30,767 bases of DNA from positions 1 through 30,767 of the forward strand of contig DFBH01000052.1 of NCBI GenBank assembly GCA_002366545.1, given 5' to 3'. Below are positions 21,210-29,015 of this stretch, piece after piece. Numbering within the stretch: the stretch's first letter is position 1; every line of letters begins with the position of its first letter. A program made the position numbers and the translations under genes. Under the pieces are notes generated by a model. It worked only from the letters and a program-made list of their open reading frames with translations, did not search any database and was not told the origin of the DNA. The DNA is from Candidatus Oleimmundimicrobium americanum (GTDB taxonomy: Bacteria > Actinomycetota > Aquicultoria > UBA3085 > Oleimmundimicrobiaceae).

Positions 21210-22463
21210 CTCATCGGGGCTTACAATCCTTCCCAAAATAGCGGATGCAGCGGCCACAGCCGGATTACACAAATAAACCTCACTCTTGGGATGACCCATC
21301 CTACCAACAAAATTCCTGTTGGTTGTAGCCAAAGCTCTTTCGCCTTCTGCAAGTACCCCCATATGCCCACCTAAACATGGTCCACATGTCGGAGTACTCA
21401 CAGCCGCCTCTGCATCAATAAATATATCCATCAGCCCTTCGTCAACAACTTGTTTGTATATCTTTTGGGTCGCCGGAATAACTATAAGTCGAACATTTTT
21501 GCAAACTTTTTGACCCTTTAAAATTTTCGCGGCAACGCGCAAATCCTCTATGCGTCCATTAGTACAAGAACCTATAACTACCTGATCTATTTTGATATCT
21601 CCAACCTCGCTTATCCCTCGCGTATTTGAAGGTAGATGAGGAAAGGCCACCTGCGGCTCAATGCCGGACACATCATACTCATACACTCTTTCATACTCAG
21701 CGTCATTATCACTCTTGTAAATCTTAAAATCGCGTTTCGCGCGACCGCGGACATATTCTAAAGTCGTTTCATCCGGCTCTATAATGCCATTTTTACCGCC
21801 GGCTTCAATTGCCATGTTGGCCATAGTAAGTCTGCCCTCCATTGAAAGAGAACTTATGGCTTCTCCCGTAAATTCCATTGATTTATAAAGTGCACCGTCC
21901 ACACCTATTTTACCTATGGTATAAAGTATTAAATCTTTGCCGCTTACCCACTTATTTAATTTTCCTTTGTAAACAAACTTAATTGTCGAAGGAACTTTTA
22001 ACCAAACTTCCCCGGTCGCCATTCCCGCAGCTAAATCGGTACTGCCTACACCGGTAGAGAAAGCCCCAAGTGCACCATAAGTGCACGTGTGAGAATCTGC
22101 CCCAATTATGGCATCTCCGGGCAAAACCAGGCCAAGTTCGGGAAGGAGAGCATGCTCAATCCCCATGCGCCCAATCTCAAAATAATTGGTTATTTCCTGC
22201 TCTTTTGCAAAATCACGCATTATTTTAGCTTGTTCGGCGGATTTAATATCTTTATTGGGAGTGTAATGATCCGGGACGAGCGCAACTTTATCCACATTAA
22301 AAACTTTCCCGACTCCAATTTTTTTAAACTCCCGAATTGCAATTGGAGCTGTAACATCATTACCTAAAACTAAATCCAAATTTATATTTATGAGTTCACC
22401 CGGCTTTACTTTTTCTTTCCCGGCGTGAACAGCTAATATCTTTTCAGTTATAGTCATCCCCAT
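21192..22463 (-). CDS. leuC: 3-Isopropylmalate dehydratase, large subunit
   Basis: LeuC is an aconitase-family [4Fe-4S] enzyme that isomerises isopropylmalate (and citramalate) with LeuD. The 423-residue short type (archaeal/bacterial LeuC2-like) has GADSHTCTYGALGAFSTGVG, VVIGSCTNGR and TPTCGPCLGGHMGVL, giving the three cluster cysteines. The C-terminus reads GRMGHPKSEVYLCNPAVAAASAI. ATG 22463 is preceded by GGAAGGG. A leucine-rich leader ORF with an intrinsic terminator lies between it and leuA, and the leader stop codon overlaps the first codons of leuC. The final residues (VGSG) and the stop codon are encoded by array DNA. Confidence 0.95.
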   Translation of the reverse strand: MGMTITEKILAVHAGKEKVKPGELININLDLVLGNDVTAPIAIREFKKIGVGKVFNVDKVALVPDHYTPNKDIKSAEQAKIMRDFAKEQEITNYFEIGRMGIEHALLPELGLVLPGDAIIGADSHTCTYGALGAFSTGVGSTDLAAGMATGEVWLKVPSTIKFVYKGKLNKWVSGKDLILYTIGKIGVDGALYKSMEFTGEAISSLSMEGRLTMANMAIEAGGKNGIIEPDETTLEYVRGRAKRDFKIYKSDNDAEYERVYEYDVSGIEPQVAFPHLPSNTRGISEVGDIKIDQVVIGSCTNGRIEDLRVAAKILKGQKVCKNVRLIVIPATQKIYKQVVDEGLMDIFIDAEAAVSTPTCGPCLGGHMGVLAEGERALATTNRNFVGRMGHPKSEVYLCNPAVAAASAILGRIVSPDEIVGSG

Positions 22464-22570
22464 ATTTTTACCCTTCCTGTAACTTCTCTAATTTCTACTA
22501 CAAATACAAAAAAACAGGCCTTGCGACCTGTAAAAACAGGATTTAATAATTTTAACAAACCCAATTTCAC
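22454..22570 (-). CDS. Putative leucine leader peptide upstream of leuC
   Basis: A GTG at 22570 (AGG 7 nt upstream) opens a 38-codon frame beginning MKLGLLKLLN. Five of its codons 3-9 are Leu (TTG, TTG, TTA, TTA, TTA), immediately before an alternative-hairpin pair and an intrinsic terminator (22508-22540). This is the classic geometry of ribosome-mediated attenuation. Unlike textbook leaders, the frame has no stop before the terminator. It runs through and ends at 22454, overlapping the leuC start, so translational coupling is also possible. The tail of the peptide is probably not functional as protein. Confidence 0.6.
   Translation of the reverse strand: MKLGLLKLLNPVFTGRKACFFVFVVEIREVTGRVKIWG
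22508..22531 (-). terminator. Intrinsic terminator/attenuator between leuA and leuC
   Basis: On the minus strand, ACAGGTC and GGCCTGT form a 7-bp stem (one G-T pair) closed by a GCAA tetraloop and followed by six further T residues. It is the best-formed intrinsic terminator in the window. Because it sits inside the leu operon after a Leu-codon run, it is likely conditional. Confidence 0.75.
22527..22540 (-). promoter_or_regulatory. Competing antiterminator hairpin
   Basis: CCTGT (22540-22536) can pair with ACAGG (22531-22527) across a TTTT loop, using the same ACAGG that forms the 5' arm of the terminator. A ribosome stalled on the Leu codons just upstream would leave CCTGT free and favour this form. 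The 5-bp stem is weak, and its role is inferred. Confidence 0.5.
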
Positions 22571-22600
22571 ATTTCTACCTAAGATTGAAATAAACTACGA

Positions 22601-24109
22601 TTATTTGGTCAAAGATTTGTTAATTGCATTTAAATATGCCCTTGCGCTGGCTTCAATTATATCGGTGCTGACGCCACGTCCGAGTACTTTCTTCCCTCCG
22701 ATATCAAGTTGAATTGTTACATCTCCCTGGGCATCCAACCCGCCTGTTATGGAACTAACGTTATAAAAAAGAAGTTTAGCGGAAACACCCGTTGCCTTGC
22801 CGATGGCATTACAAGCCGCATCTACCGGTCCATCACCCTCAGCTGTCTTCTTAATAACCGCTCCATTTTTAGTCAACTTCACCGTGGCGTTGGGAACTTC
22901 ATCGGTGCCGCTGGTTACACGCAAAGATTCAAAACCATAAACTTCAGAAGTAATGGCCCTCACCTCGTCAGCCATTATGGCACCAAGATCATCATCGGTA
23001 ATTTCGGCTTTTTTATCAGCTAACTCTTTGAATCTTACAAAAACCTTTTCAAATTCCTCGTCATCAAGAACGTAACCCATATCTTCAAGATGTTGCTTAA
23101 GAGCATGTCGGCCCGAAGTTTTCCCAAGGATTATCTTGCTTTCGGTAAGACCTATTTTTTTAGGATCTATTATCTCGTAGGTAATTCTTTCTTTCAACAC
23201 ACCATCGGTATGAATCCCGGAAGAGTGCGCGAAGGCATTCGCCCCAACAATGGCTTTGTTAAATTGAACCTGATAACCTGTCAACGTGCTAACCAAACGG
23301 CTGGTCCTCGAAATTTGCTCGGTCTTTATATTTGTCTTTTTTCCCAAAGAACGGTAACGAGTATCCAGAATCATCACTATTTCCTCAAGAGCAGCATTCC
23401 CGGCCCGTTCCCCTAAACCGTTTATCGTGCATTCCACTTGATTTGCCCCGTTTTCAACAGCAGCCAAAGAATTTGCCACCGCAAGACCAAGATCATTGTG
23501 ACAGTGAACACTTAAAATTACGTTGTTTAAGGCCGGCACCGCTGCTTTAAGTTCTCGAATCAATTTTCCAAATTCATCAGGAAGCGCATACCCCACCGTA
23601 TCCGGAATATTAATAACGGTCGCTCCGCTCCCCACAGCAATTTCCAAAACCCGGCAGAGAAAATCAAAATCGGAGCGTGTTGCGTCCTCGGGAGAAAATT
23701 CAACATCCGGAGCATATTTTTTCGCCCTTTTGACGGCGGCTTCGGTCATCTTTAAAACTTCATCCCGCGTCTTTCGAAGTTTTCTTTCCATATGAATATC
23801 TGACGTTGCAATAAAGGTATGTATGCAAGGTTTTTCAGCATTCCTTATAGCTTCCCAGGCTTTATCGATATCAGCCTCTATCGCTCGAGCCAATGCAACG
23901 ATTCTCGGCCCTTTTACCCTATTGGCAATCGCTTTTACCGCCTCAAAATCTCCCGAAGATGTTATGGGAAATCCCGCTTCAATAGCGTCAACACCCAGCT
24001 TGGCAAGTTGTTCAGCTATCTCAAGTTTTTGCCTCACGTTTAAACTTATTCCGGGAGATTGCTCTCCGTCTCTTAATGTTGTATCAAAAATATAAACTCT
24101 ATCCATCAT
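22601..24109 (-). CDS. leuA: 2-Isopropylmalate synthase
   Basis: LeuA condenses acetyl-CoA with 2-oxoisovalerate, committing carbon to leucine. The 502-residue protein has the barrel with VYIFDTTLRDGEQSPG (metal Asp), EAGFPITSSGDFEAV, VHCHNDLGLAVANSLAAVENGA (HxH metal site) and INGLGERAGNAALEE. A linker leads to the C-terminal regulatory domain (about 395-500), where leucine binds in the family. GEQSPG and GFPITS distinguish it from the downstream CimA. ATG 24109 (or the adjacent ATG) follows AGAGG, 12 nt after serA. The gene is followed by the Leu-rich leader and terminator that precede leuC. Confidence 0.95.
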   Translation of the reverse strand: MMDRVYIFDTTLRDGEQSPGISLNVRQKLEIAEQLAKLGVDAIEAGFPITSSGDFEAVKAIANRVKGPRIVALARAIEADIDKAWEAIRNAEKPCIHTFIATSDIHMERKLRKTRDEVLKMTEAAVKRAKKYAPDVEFSPEDATRSDFDFLCRVLEIAVGSGATVINIPDTVGYALPDEFGKLIRELKAAVPALNNVILSVHCHNDLGLAVANSLAAVENGANQVECTINGLGERAGNAALEEIVMILDTRYRSLGKKTNIKTEQISRTSRLVSTLTGYQVQFNKAIVGANAFAHSSGIHTDGVLKERITYEIIDPKKIGLTESKIILGKTSGRHALKQHLEDMGYVLDDEEFEKVFVRFKELADKKAEITDDDLGAIMADEVRAITSEVYGFESLRVTSGTDEVPNATVKLTKNGAVIKKTAEGDGPVDAACNAIGKATGVSAKLLFYNVSSITGGLDAQGDVTIQLDIGGKKVLGRGVSTDIIEASARAYLNAINKSLTK

Positions 24110-24121
24110 TTTTACCTCTAC

Positions 24122-25693
24122 CTATATAACTATAAACCTGGCTTCAGAAACTCCGTCTATAGCCCTTATTTCTTCCAAAACTTCTTCTGAAACAGGCTCA
24201 TCTACATTTAAAATACTAATTGCTTCCCCTCTGGCCTTCACTCGGCCAAACTGCATCCTGGCTATATTTATATTACGGCCGCCTAAAGTCATCCCGACCT
24301 TTCCTATCATCTTGGGTTTATCCTCATTGTGGATTAGAAGCATGTACCGTGAAGGAATTACGTCGACGTCATAATCAAAAAGTTTTACTATCCTTAGTTT
24401 GCCCGGACTTAACAACGTTCCCGCAATGGTTAGTGAATCTTTCTTTAAAGTAATTAAGTTTACATATTCACACGCTTCGCTGGTACGACTCTCCTTAACG
24501 ACGATACCTCTTTCGTCGGCCAAAATGGGCGCATTCACATAGGTTACGGGTTCTTGAACAACAGATTCAAGAACGCCCTTTAAAATAGCAACCGTAAGTA
24601 AATCTACATTGTCTCCACTCACAATATCCCCGGAATATTCAACATCCAAGAAATTTACCCGACCATCGGTTAATTTTGCAAAGAGTTTCCCTAAAACTTC
24701 CGCTAAAGGAAGATATGGTTTTAAAACCTCCACAATTTCAGGAGCAACCGTGGCAACATTTACAGCGTTGCTCACAAAATCTCCCTTAAGTGCCGCTATC
24801 ACTTGCTCGGCAGTAATAATTCCCGCCTTATCCTGAGCTTCTCGAGTAGATGCGGCAATGTGCGGCGTAAGTATAACTTGTTCTAAATTTAGAAGCGGAC
24901 CTTCTGTGCAGGGTTCTTTACTAAAAACATCTATTCCCGCGCTTGCAACCTTTCCGCTTTTTATCGCATCCACCAAGGCATCTTCATCAATTATACCACC
25001 TCTGGCGGTATTAATTATCCTTACCCCATCCTTCATAAGAGAAAATTCCTTCTTACTTATAGCTCCCATGGTTTCCTTGGTCTTCGGCAGATGTACAGTG
25101 ATAAAATCCGATTTTTTAAGTAAATCCTCCATCTTGTCGGCCGCTTCGATTCCCAACCGCTTAAACCTCTCAGCCGAAACATATGGATCATAACCCAATA
25201 CCTTTATTCCCAAACCACGTGCACGGGCAGCCACAAGCGTTCCGATACGACCAAGACCCACGATTCCCAAAATTTTATCGTTAACTTCAGTCCCCACAAA
25301 CTTCGATTTTTCCCACTTACCAGACTTCATCGAAGCACACGCGTTCGGAATAAACCTGCACTGAGCCAAAAGAAGAGCAATTGCATGCTCGGCCACTGAA
25401 GTTATATTGCTTTGAGGGGCGTTTGCCACAATGATTCCTTTTTTTGTTGCCGCACTTAAATCAATGTTATCAACCCCGATACCAGCTCGTCCAATCACTT
25501 TCAAGTTGTTTGCTTTTAAGATAACCTCTTCATTAACCTTCGTCGCGCTTCGAACAATAAGACCATCATACTCGCCAATTACCTGAAGCATTTCTTCTCT
25601 GGACATATCCGGAGCAAAATCAACTTCAAAACCGGCTTCTTTCAATTTTTTGATGCCACCTTCAGCAATCTTTTCTTTAACTAAAACCTTCAT
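24122..25693 (-). CDS. serA: D-3-phosphoglycerate dehydrogenase
   Basis: SerA oxidises 3-phosphoglycerate to phosphohydroxypyruvate, the entry to serine. The 523-residue long form contains the substrate/NAD domains (GRAGIGVDN at 68-76; Rossmann GLGRIG 146-151; catalytic R231 in NTARGG, E260, H278 in TPHIAAS), an intervening ASB-type domain (about 320-440), and a C-terminal ACT domain (about 450-523), the usual site of serine inhibition. It lies 53 nt downstream of a class V aminotransferase and 12 nt upstream of leuA, so it is probably co-transcribed with both. The start ATG 25693 follows AGAAGAAGGGATG with good spacing. Confidence 0.95.
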   Translation of the reverse strand: MKVLVKEKIAEGGIKKLKEAGFEVDFAPDMSREEMLQVIGEYDGLIVRSATKVNEEVILKANNLKVIGRAGIGVDNIDLSAATKKGIIVANAPQSNITSVAEHAIALLLAQCRFIPNACASMKSGKWEKSKFVGTEVNDKILGIVGLGRIGTLVAARARGLGIKVLGYDPYVSAERFKRLGIEAADKMEDLLKKSDFITVHLPKTKETMGAISKKEFSLMKDGVRIINTARGGIIDEDALVDAIKSGKVASAGIDVFSKEPCTEGPLLNLEQVILTPHIAASTREAQDKAGIITAEQVIAALKGDFVSNAVNVATVAPEIVEVLKPYLPLAEVLGKLFAKLTDGRVNFLDVEYSGDIVSGDNVDLLTVAILKGVLESVVQEPVTYVNAPILADERGIVVKESRTSEACEYVNLITLKKDSLTIAGTLLSPGKLRIVKLFDYDVDVIPSRYMLLIHNEDKPKMIGKVGMTLGGRNINIARMQFGRVKARGEAISILNVDEPVSEEVLEEIRAIDGVSEARFIVI

Positions 25694-25746
25694 ATACTTA
25701 CATCCCTTCTTCTTTACAATTAAGAAATCCGGCTTTCCGACATCTT

Positions 25747-26901
25747 TTAAAAAGGATTCTCCATAAATACCTTTTCGGCTGCCGATACACCGGCACCGGG
25801 CTCAAATGAATATCCAAGTTCTTTAAGTGTCATTTCTAAACCACTTAAAGTAACCAAAATATCAAACTTATCGTAATAACCAAGATGACCCAGTCTAAAT
25901 ATCTTCCCCGCAACCTTGCTTTGGCCACCCGCAATTGTTATCCCAAACTCTTCCCGCATAACGTTAACAATTTTCTTTCCATCTATCCCTTCGGGAGCTT
26001 TAACCGCGGTTACAGCATTTGAAGTTTCATCACAAGCGCCAAAAAAATCAAGCCCTAAAGCTTTAACGCCTGCTCGCGCTGCCTTTCCTAAAATCCTGTG
26101 TCTTTCAATTATGTTTTCGAGGCCTTCTTCTTTTATCATTTTTAAAGCCTCGTTTAATCCCTTCATAAGTGTAACCGGAGGCGTAAAAGGATTTTGCGGA
26201 GTAGTTTTTTGCAACGCAGCAAGTGATTTCTTGTAACTAAAATAAAATTTAGGGAGAGTTGACTTTTCCACCATATCCCAAGCTTTTTTACTAATTGCTA
26301 CAAACCCTAAGCCCGGAGGTGACATTAAAGCCTTTTGAGAGCCACTAACAGCTACATCAACATGCCACTCGTCAGTTTTAAATTCCAAAGCCCCTAATCC
26401 GCTTACAGTATCTACAATGAATGCCGCACCCATCTCTTTTACCACATTACCGATTGCCTCGATATCGTTCACAACTCCGGTTGAGGTCTCACTGTGAGTT
26501 GCAAAAACACCTTTTATCTCCTTATCTTCCTCAAGAGCTTTCGCAACATCTGAAGCTTTTGCTCTCTCTCCCCATTCGTAAGCAAGATTGGTAACATTCA
26601 GTCCGTAAGTTTCACAAATTTGAACAAATCTCGTGCCAAAATTACCGATATTTACCACAAGAACTTTGTCCCCGGGAGAAAAGAGATTGATAACAGCCGA
26701 TTCCATCGCTCCCGTGCCGGATGAGCTAAAAACAAGAACATCATTTTTTGTTTGAAAAATATGCTTCAACCCATCTAAGACAGACACGAACACCTCAGAG
26801 TATCCGGGAGCTCTGTGATGAATCATAGGTTGCGCCTGAGCTAACAAAACTTCGGCTGGTACAGGGGTTGGCCCCGGTGTCATCAAATATTTTTTTTGCA
26901 T
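25747..26901 (-). CDS. Class V aminotransferase (alanine/serine-glyoxylate or phosphoserine aminotransferase type)
   Basis: This fold type I PLP enzyme has 384 residues, with YLMTPGPTPVP, SSSGTGAMES, the HSETSTG substrate region, VDTVSGLGA (PLP-binding Asp) and Schiff-base K190 in SGSQKALMSPPGLGF. It belongs to the alanine:glyoxylate/serine:pyruvate aminotransferase group rather than classical SerC. Its position directly upstream of serA suggests it supplies phosphoserine or otherwise closes serine synthesis here, as reported for some organisms lacking SerC. ATG 26901 is chosen because GGAGG lies 8 nt upstream; an earlier ATG at 26916 overlaps that site. Specificity is not proven. Confidence 0.88.
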   Translation of the reverse strand: MQKKYLMTPGPTPVPAEVLLAQAQPMIHHRAPGYSEVFVSVLDGLKHIFQTKNDVLVFSSSGTGAMESAVINLFSPGDKVLVVNIGNFGTRFVQICETYGLNVTNLAYEWGERAKASDVAKALEEDKEIKGVFATHSETSTGVVNDIEAIGNVVKEMGAAFIVDTVSGLGALEFKTDEWHVDVAVSGSQKALMSPPGLGFVAISKKAWDMVEKSTLPKFYFSYKKSLAALQKTTPQNPFTPPVTLMKGLNEALKMIKEEGLENIIERHRILGKAARAGVKALGLDFFGACDETSNAVTAVKAPEGIDGKKIVNVMREEFGITIAGGQSKVAGKIFRLGHLGYYDKFDILVTLSGLEMTLKELGYSFEPGAGVSAAEKVFMENPF

Positions 26902-26983
26902 ACTTTGTGCCTCCATTTACAATCTTTTAAATTAGTCTATTTAAATATATTTAAAATAACTGCAAGATTTTTAGAAAAATTTT

Positions 26984-27976
26984 CTACTTATTTATCCAGC
27001 TCATCATGGAACGAAGTTTTTTGCCTACTTGCTCAATAAGATGCTCTGCTTCTTTTTTTCTCACAGCGTTAAACATGGGTCTCCCCGCTTGATTTTCCAA
27101 AATCCATTCTCTTGCAAAGTCCCCGTTTTGAATCTTCTTTAAAGCGTTTTTCATAGCAGCGCGAGAGCTTTCTCCGATTACCTCTTTCCCTACCGTTAAA
27201 TCACCGTATTCAGCCGTATCACTTATTGAATAACGCATACCGCTTATTCCATTCTCATACATTAAATCCACTATAAGTTTAAGCTCGTGCATACATTCAA
27301 AGTATGCAATTTCCGGTTGATACCCTGCTTTCACAAGAGTTTCAAAACCGGCTCTGACTAGTTCGGTTGCCCCACCGCATAAAACACACTGTTCTCCAAA
27401 GAGGTCTGTTTCAGTCTCTTCTTTAAACGTGGTTTCGATAACACCGGCTCTCGTAGCTCCTATCCCTTTCGCATAAGCCAAACTTAACTCTTTACCCTTA
27501 CCGGAGAAATCTTGATAAATAGCAATTAGCGCAGGGGTGCCGTTGCCTTCCTGATAAGTTCTTCTAACTAAATGACCCGGCCCTTTCGGAGCAACCATAA
27601 GAACATCTATGTCTGGCTCCGGGATAATTTGGTAATAATGAATGTTGAAACCATGGGCAAACATTAAAACATTTCCCTCTTCTAAATTATCACGGATTTC
27701 TGAATAATAGATATCTTTCTGAACTTGGTCCGGAACAAGCATCATAATTATATCAGCCATTTTAGCTGCTTCCGCCGTTTCGTATACTGGAAGACCGGCC
27801 TCTTTAGCTATCTTTCTGGATTTGCTGTCCTTTTTCAGTCCCACAACAACATCTAAACCGCTGTCGTGAAGATTTAGAGCATGAGCATGCCCTTGGCTGC
27901 CAAATCCTATAATCGCAATTTTTTTCCCTTTCAGCAATCCTAAATCTGCATCTTTGTCATAGTACATCTTCGCCAT
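26984..27976 (-). CDS. ilvC: Ketol-acid reductoisomerase (NADP-type, class I)
   Basis: IlvC isomerises and reduces acetolactate or acetohydroxybutyrate. The 330-residue class I enzyme has the Rossmann GFGSQGHAHALNLHDSG, and the cofactor loop GLKKDSKSRKIAKEAG with serine and lysine residues suited to NADP. It also has the knotted C-terminal domain with metal ligands in ETDLFGEQCVLCGG (Asp/Glu) and ECMHELKLIVDLMYENG. ATG 27976 is preceded by GAGGGGG; an upstream TTG at 27991 overlaps that ribosome-binding site. It is preceded by a 550-nt repeat-filled spacer and followed by the aminotransferase gene. Confidence 0.96.
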   Translation of the reverse strand: MAKMYYDKDADLGLLKGKKIAIIGFGSQGHAHALNLHDSGLDVVVGLKKDSKSRKIAKEAGLPVYETAEAAKMADIIMMLVPDQVQKDIYYSEIRDNLEEGNVLMFAHGFNIHYYQIIPEPDIDVLMVAPKGPGHLVRRTYQEGNGTPALIAIYQDFSGKGKELSLAYAKGIGATRAGVIETTFKEETETDLFGEQCVLCGGATELVRAGFETLVKAGYQPEIAYFECMHELKLIVDLMYENGISGMRYSISDTAEYGDLTVGKEVIGESSRAAMKNALKKIQNGDFAREWILENQAGRPMFNAVRKKEAEHLIEQVGKKLRSMMSWINK

Positions 27977-28140
27977 AAAAATCCCCCTCAATTAGTTGTT
28001 AGCCATCATTTCTTGGCCTCTATCAAATTAAAGAATAAAAGTAAAAATCTAAAACATTTTTAATCTTTAATTGTAGTTCTTATTTTTTTCGTAAGACCAG
28101 ACAAGCACATCTTTTTTACTAAATATCTGGCATTTAACTT

Positions 28141-28175
28141 TACCCTCTACTCGTTGCCCTTTACTCTTTACCTTT
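28141..28175. repeat. TACCCTN-type heptanucleotide array
   Basis: There are five units: TACCCTC, TACTCGT, TGCCCTT, TACTCTT, TACCTTT. The T at position 1 and the C at position 4 or 5 are well kept while others vary. Confidence 0.65.
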
Positions 28176-28201
28176 TTATCAATCTCTACCTAATTTCTCT
28201 G

Positions 28202-28326
28202 CTTAATTTTTACTGAGTGCTGATATTGAAATTAATGGTAACTGATTATAATTAACTTGAAATTTTAACTTAATCTCTATTTAATTACCGCCTAATTTCT
28301 ATTTAATCTCCATCAATTTCTACTTT
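28202..28326. repeat. Dispersed repeat D, copy 2
   Basis: Partner of 17776-17890. The 48-nt block 28227-28274 is identical to 17811-17858 at all but two positions by eye. The two copies lie 10.4 kb apart on either side of the ilvC-to-ilvE block. Confidence 0.75.
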
Positions 28327-28425
28327 CTTACTCCTTACCCATTACCCTATACCCTTAACTTATTCCCTACTCTATGCTTTTAGATATCAACCATTCGCTA
28401 TCTGCTATCTGCCTTCAGCTATCCG
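28321..28425. repeat. Fifteen-unit heptanucleotide run in a single register
   Basis: From TACTTTC at 28321 the register runs without slippage through TTACTCC, TTACCCA, TTACCCT and ATACCCT words to CTATCTG, CTATCTG, CCTTCAG and CTATCCG (28398-28425). Two word families are joined at a multiple of 7 nt (77 nt from first unit to first CTATCTG). Confidence 0.75.
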
Positions 28426-28433
28426 TTTCTTAT

Positions 28434-28463
28434 GAGATTGCTTCGGCTTCGCCTCGCAATGAC
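28434..28463. repeat. Dispersed hairpin repeat, copy 3
   Basis: It starts GAGATTGC and ends GCAATGAC around a GC-rich centre, with ATTGC/GCAAT pairing. This is the shortest of the three copies (see 931-966 and 17929-17983). It interrupts two heptamer runs. Confidence 0.6.
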
Positions 28464-28474
28464 GAGAAAGAATG

Positions 28475-28523
28475 CTCCATTCTCCACGCTCTAAGCTCTA
28501 TTCTCTAAGCTTTTGCTATCTGC
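28475..28523. repeat. CTCTNNN heptanucleotide array next to the ilvN stop
   Basis: Seven units in register include CTCCATT, CTCCACG, CTCTAAG, CTCTATT, then CTTTTGC and TATCTGC. The last unit ends 6 nt before the ilvN stop codon (28532-28530). Confidence 0.7.
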
Positions 28524-28529
28524 TATTTT

Positions 28530-29015
28530 TTACCCGCTTTTTTGGCCCCTCGATAAAGCTATTTTTCCTGTTCTCGTTAATTCCTTTATACCGTACGGAG
28601 CAAGCATTTCCTCAATTGCTTTAACCTTATTCGTATTACCGGTTGCCTCAATTGTCAAAGTGTTTTTTGCCACATCCACAATATTTGCTCTAAATATATC
28701 GACTATTTCTATTACTTGCGCTCGTGTTGTGGGTGGAGCATTTACTTTTATTAAAACAAGTTCCCTTTCAATAGACTCCTCGGGATCAAGATCGGTAATC
28801 TTAATAACATTTATAAGCTTATGAAGTTGCTTCGTCACCTGTTCTATCGAGTGTGTTTCTCCATCAATCACTATGGTCATTCGAGAATATTTGGGATTCT
28901 CGGTAGGCCCTACCGCAAGACTATCGATATTAAAACCTCTACGGCTAAATAATCCTGCAACGCGAGTTAGCACACCCGGCTCATTGTCCACCAAAACAGA
29001 TAAAGTATGTTTCAC
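28530..29015 (-). CDS. ilvN: Acetolactate synthase, small (regulatory) subunit
   Basis: IlvN/IlvH is the regulatory subunit that activates IlvB and confers valine feedback inhibition. The 161-residue protein has an N-terminal ACT domain (about 3-76: HTLSVLVDNEPGVLTRVAGLFSRRG, with the effector-site pattern NEPGVL) and the family C-terminal domain (about 80-161, ERELVLIKV onwards). GTG 29015 overlaps the ilvB stop by 4 nt (GTGA), indicating coupled translation of the two subunits. Its stop is followed at once by a heptanucleotide array. Confidence 0.95.
   Translation of the reverse strand: MKHTLSVLVDNEPGVLTRVAGLFSRRGFNIDSLAVGPTENPKYSRMTIVIDGETHSIEQVTKQLHKLINVIKITDLDPEESIERELVLIKVNAPPTTRAQVIEIVDIFRANIVDVAKNTLTIEATGNTNKVKAIEEMLAPYGIKELTRTGKIALSRGQKSG

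Larger units (their letters stand above)
27977..28529. repeat. Repeat-filled spacer between ilvN and ilvC
   Basis: No gene was seen. It holds a short relative of the AT-rich repeat (28022-28098), TACCCTN-type heptamers (28141-28175), dispersed repeat D copy 2 (28202-28326), a long mixed heptamer run (28321-28425), a hairpin repeat copy (28434-28463) and CTCTNNN heptamers (28475-28523) reaching the ilvN stop codon. No clear terminator or promoter was recognised. Confidence 0.7.

Noticed and set aside
22576..22604. Possible promoter TTGACC-17 nt-TTCAAT across the leuA 3' end
   Set aside because: The boxes are fair (5 of 6 and 4 of 6 matches), but the predicted start would fall after the leader's AGG ribosome-binding site, so it would not serve the leader peptide. 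Kept only as a note.
1656..28523. CRISPR array
   Set aside because: Repeat units are 7-8 nt, directly adjacent and degenerate. There are no 24-40 nt repeats with unique spacers and no cas genes.
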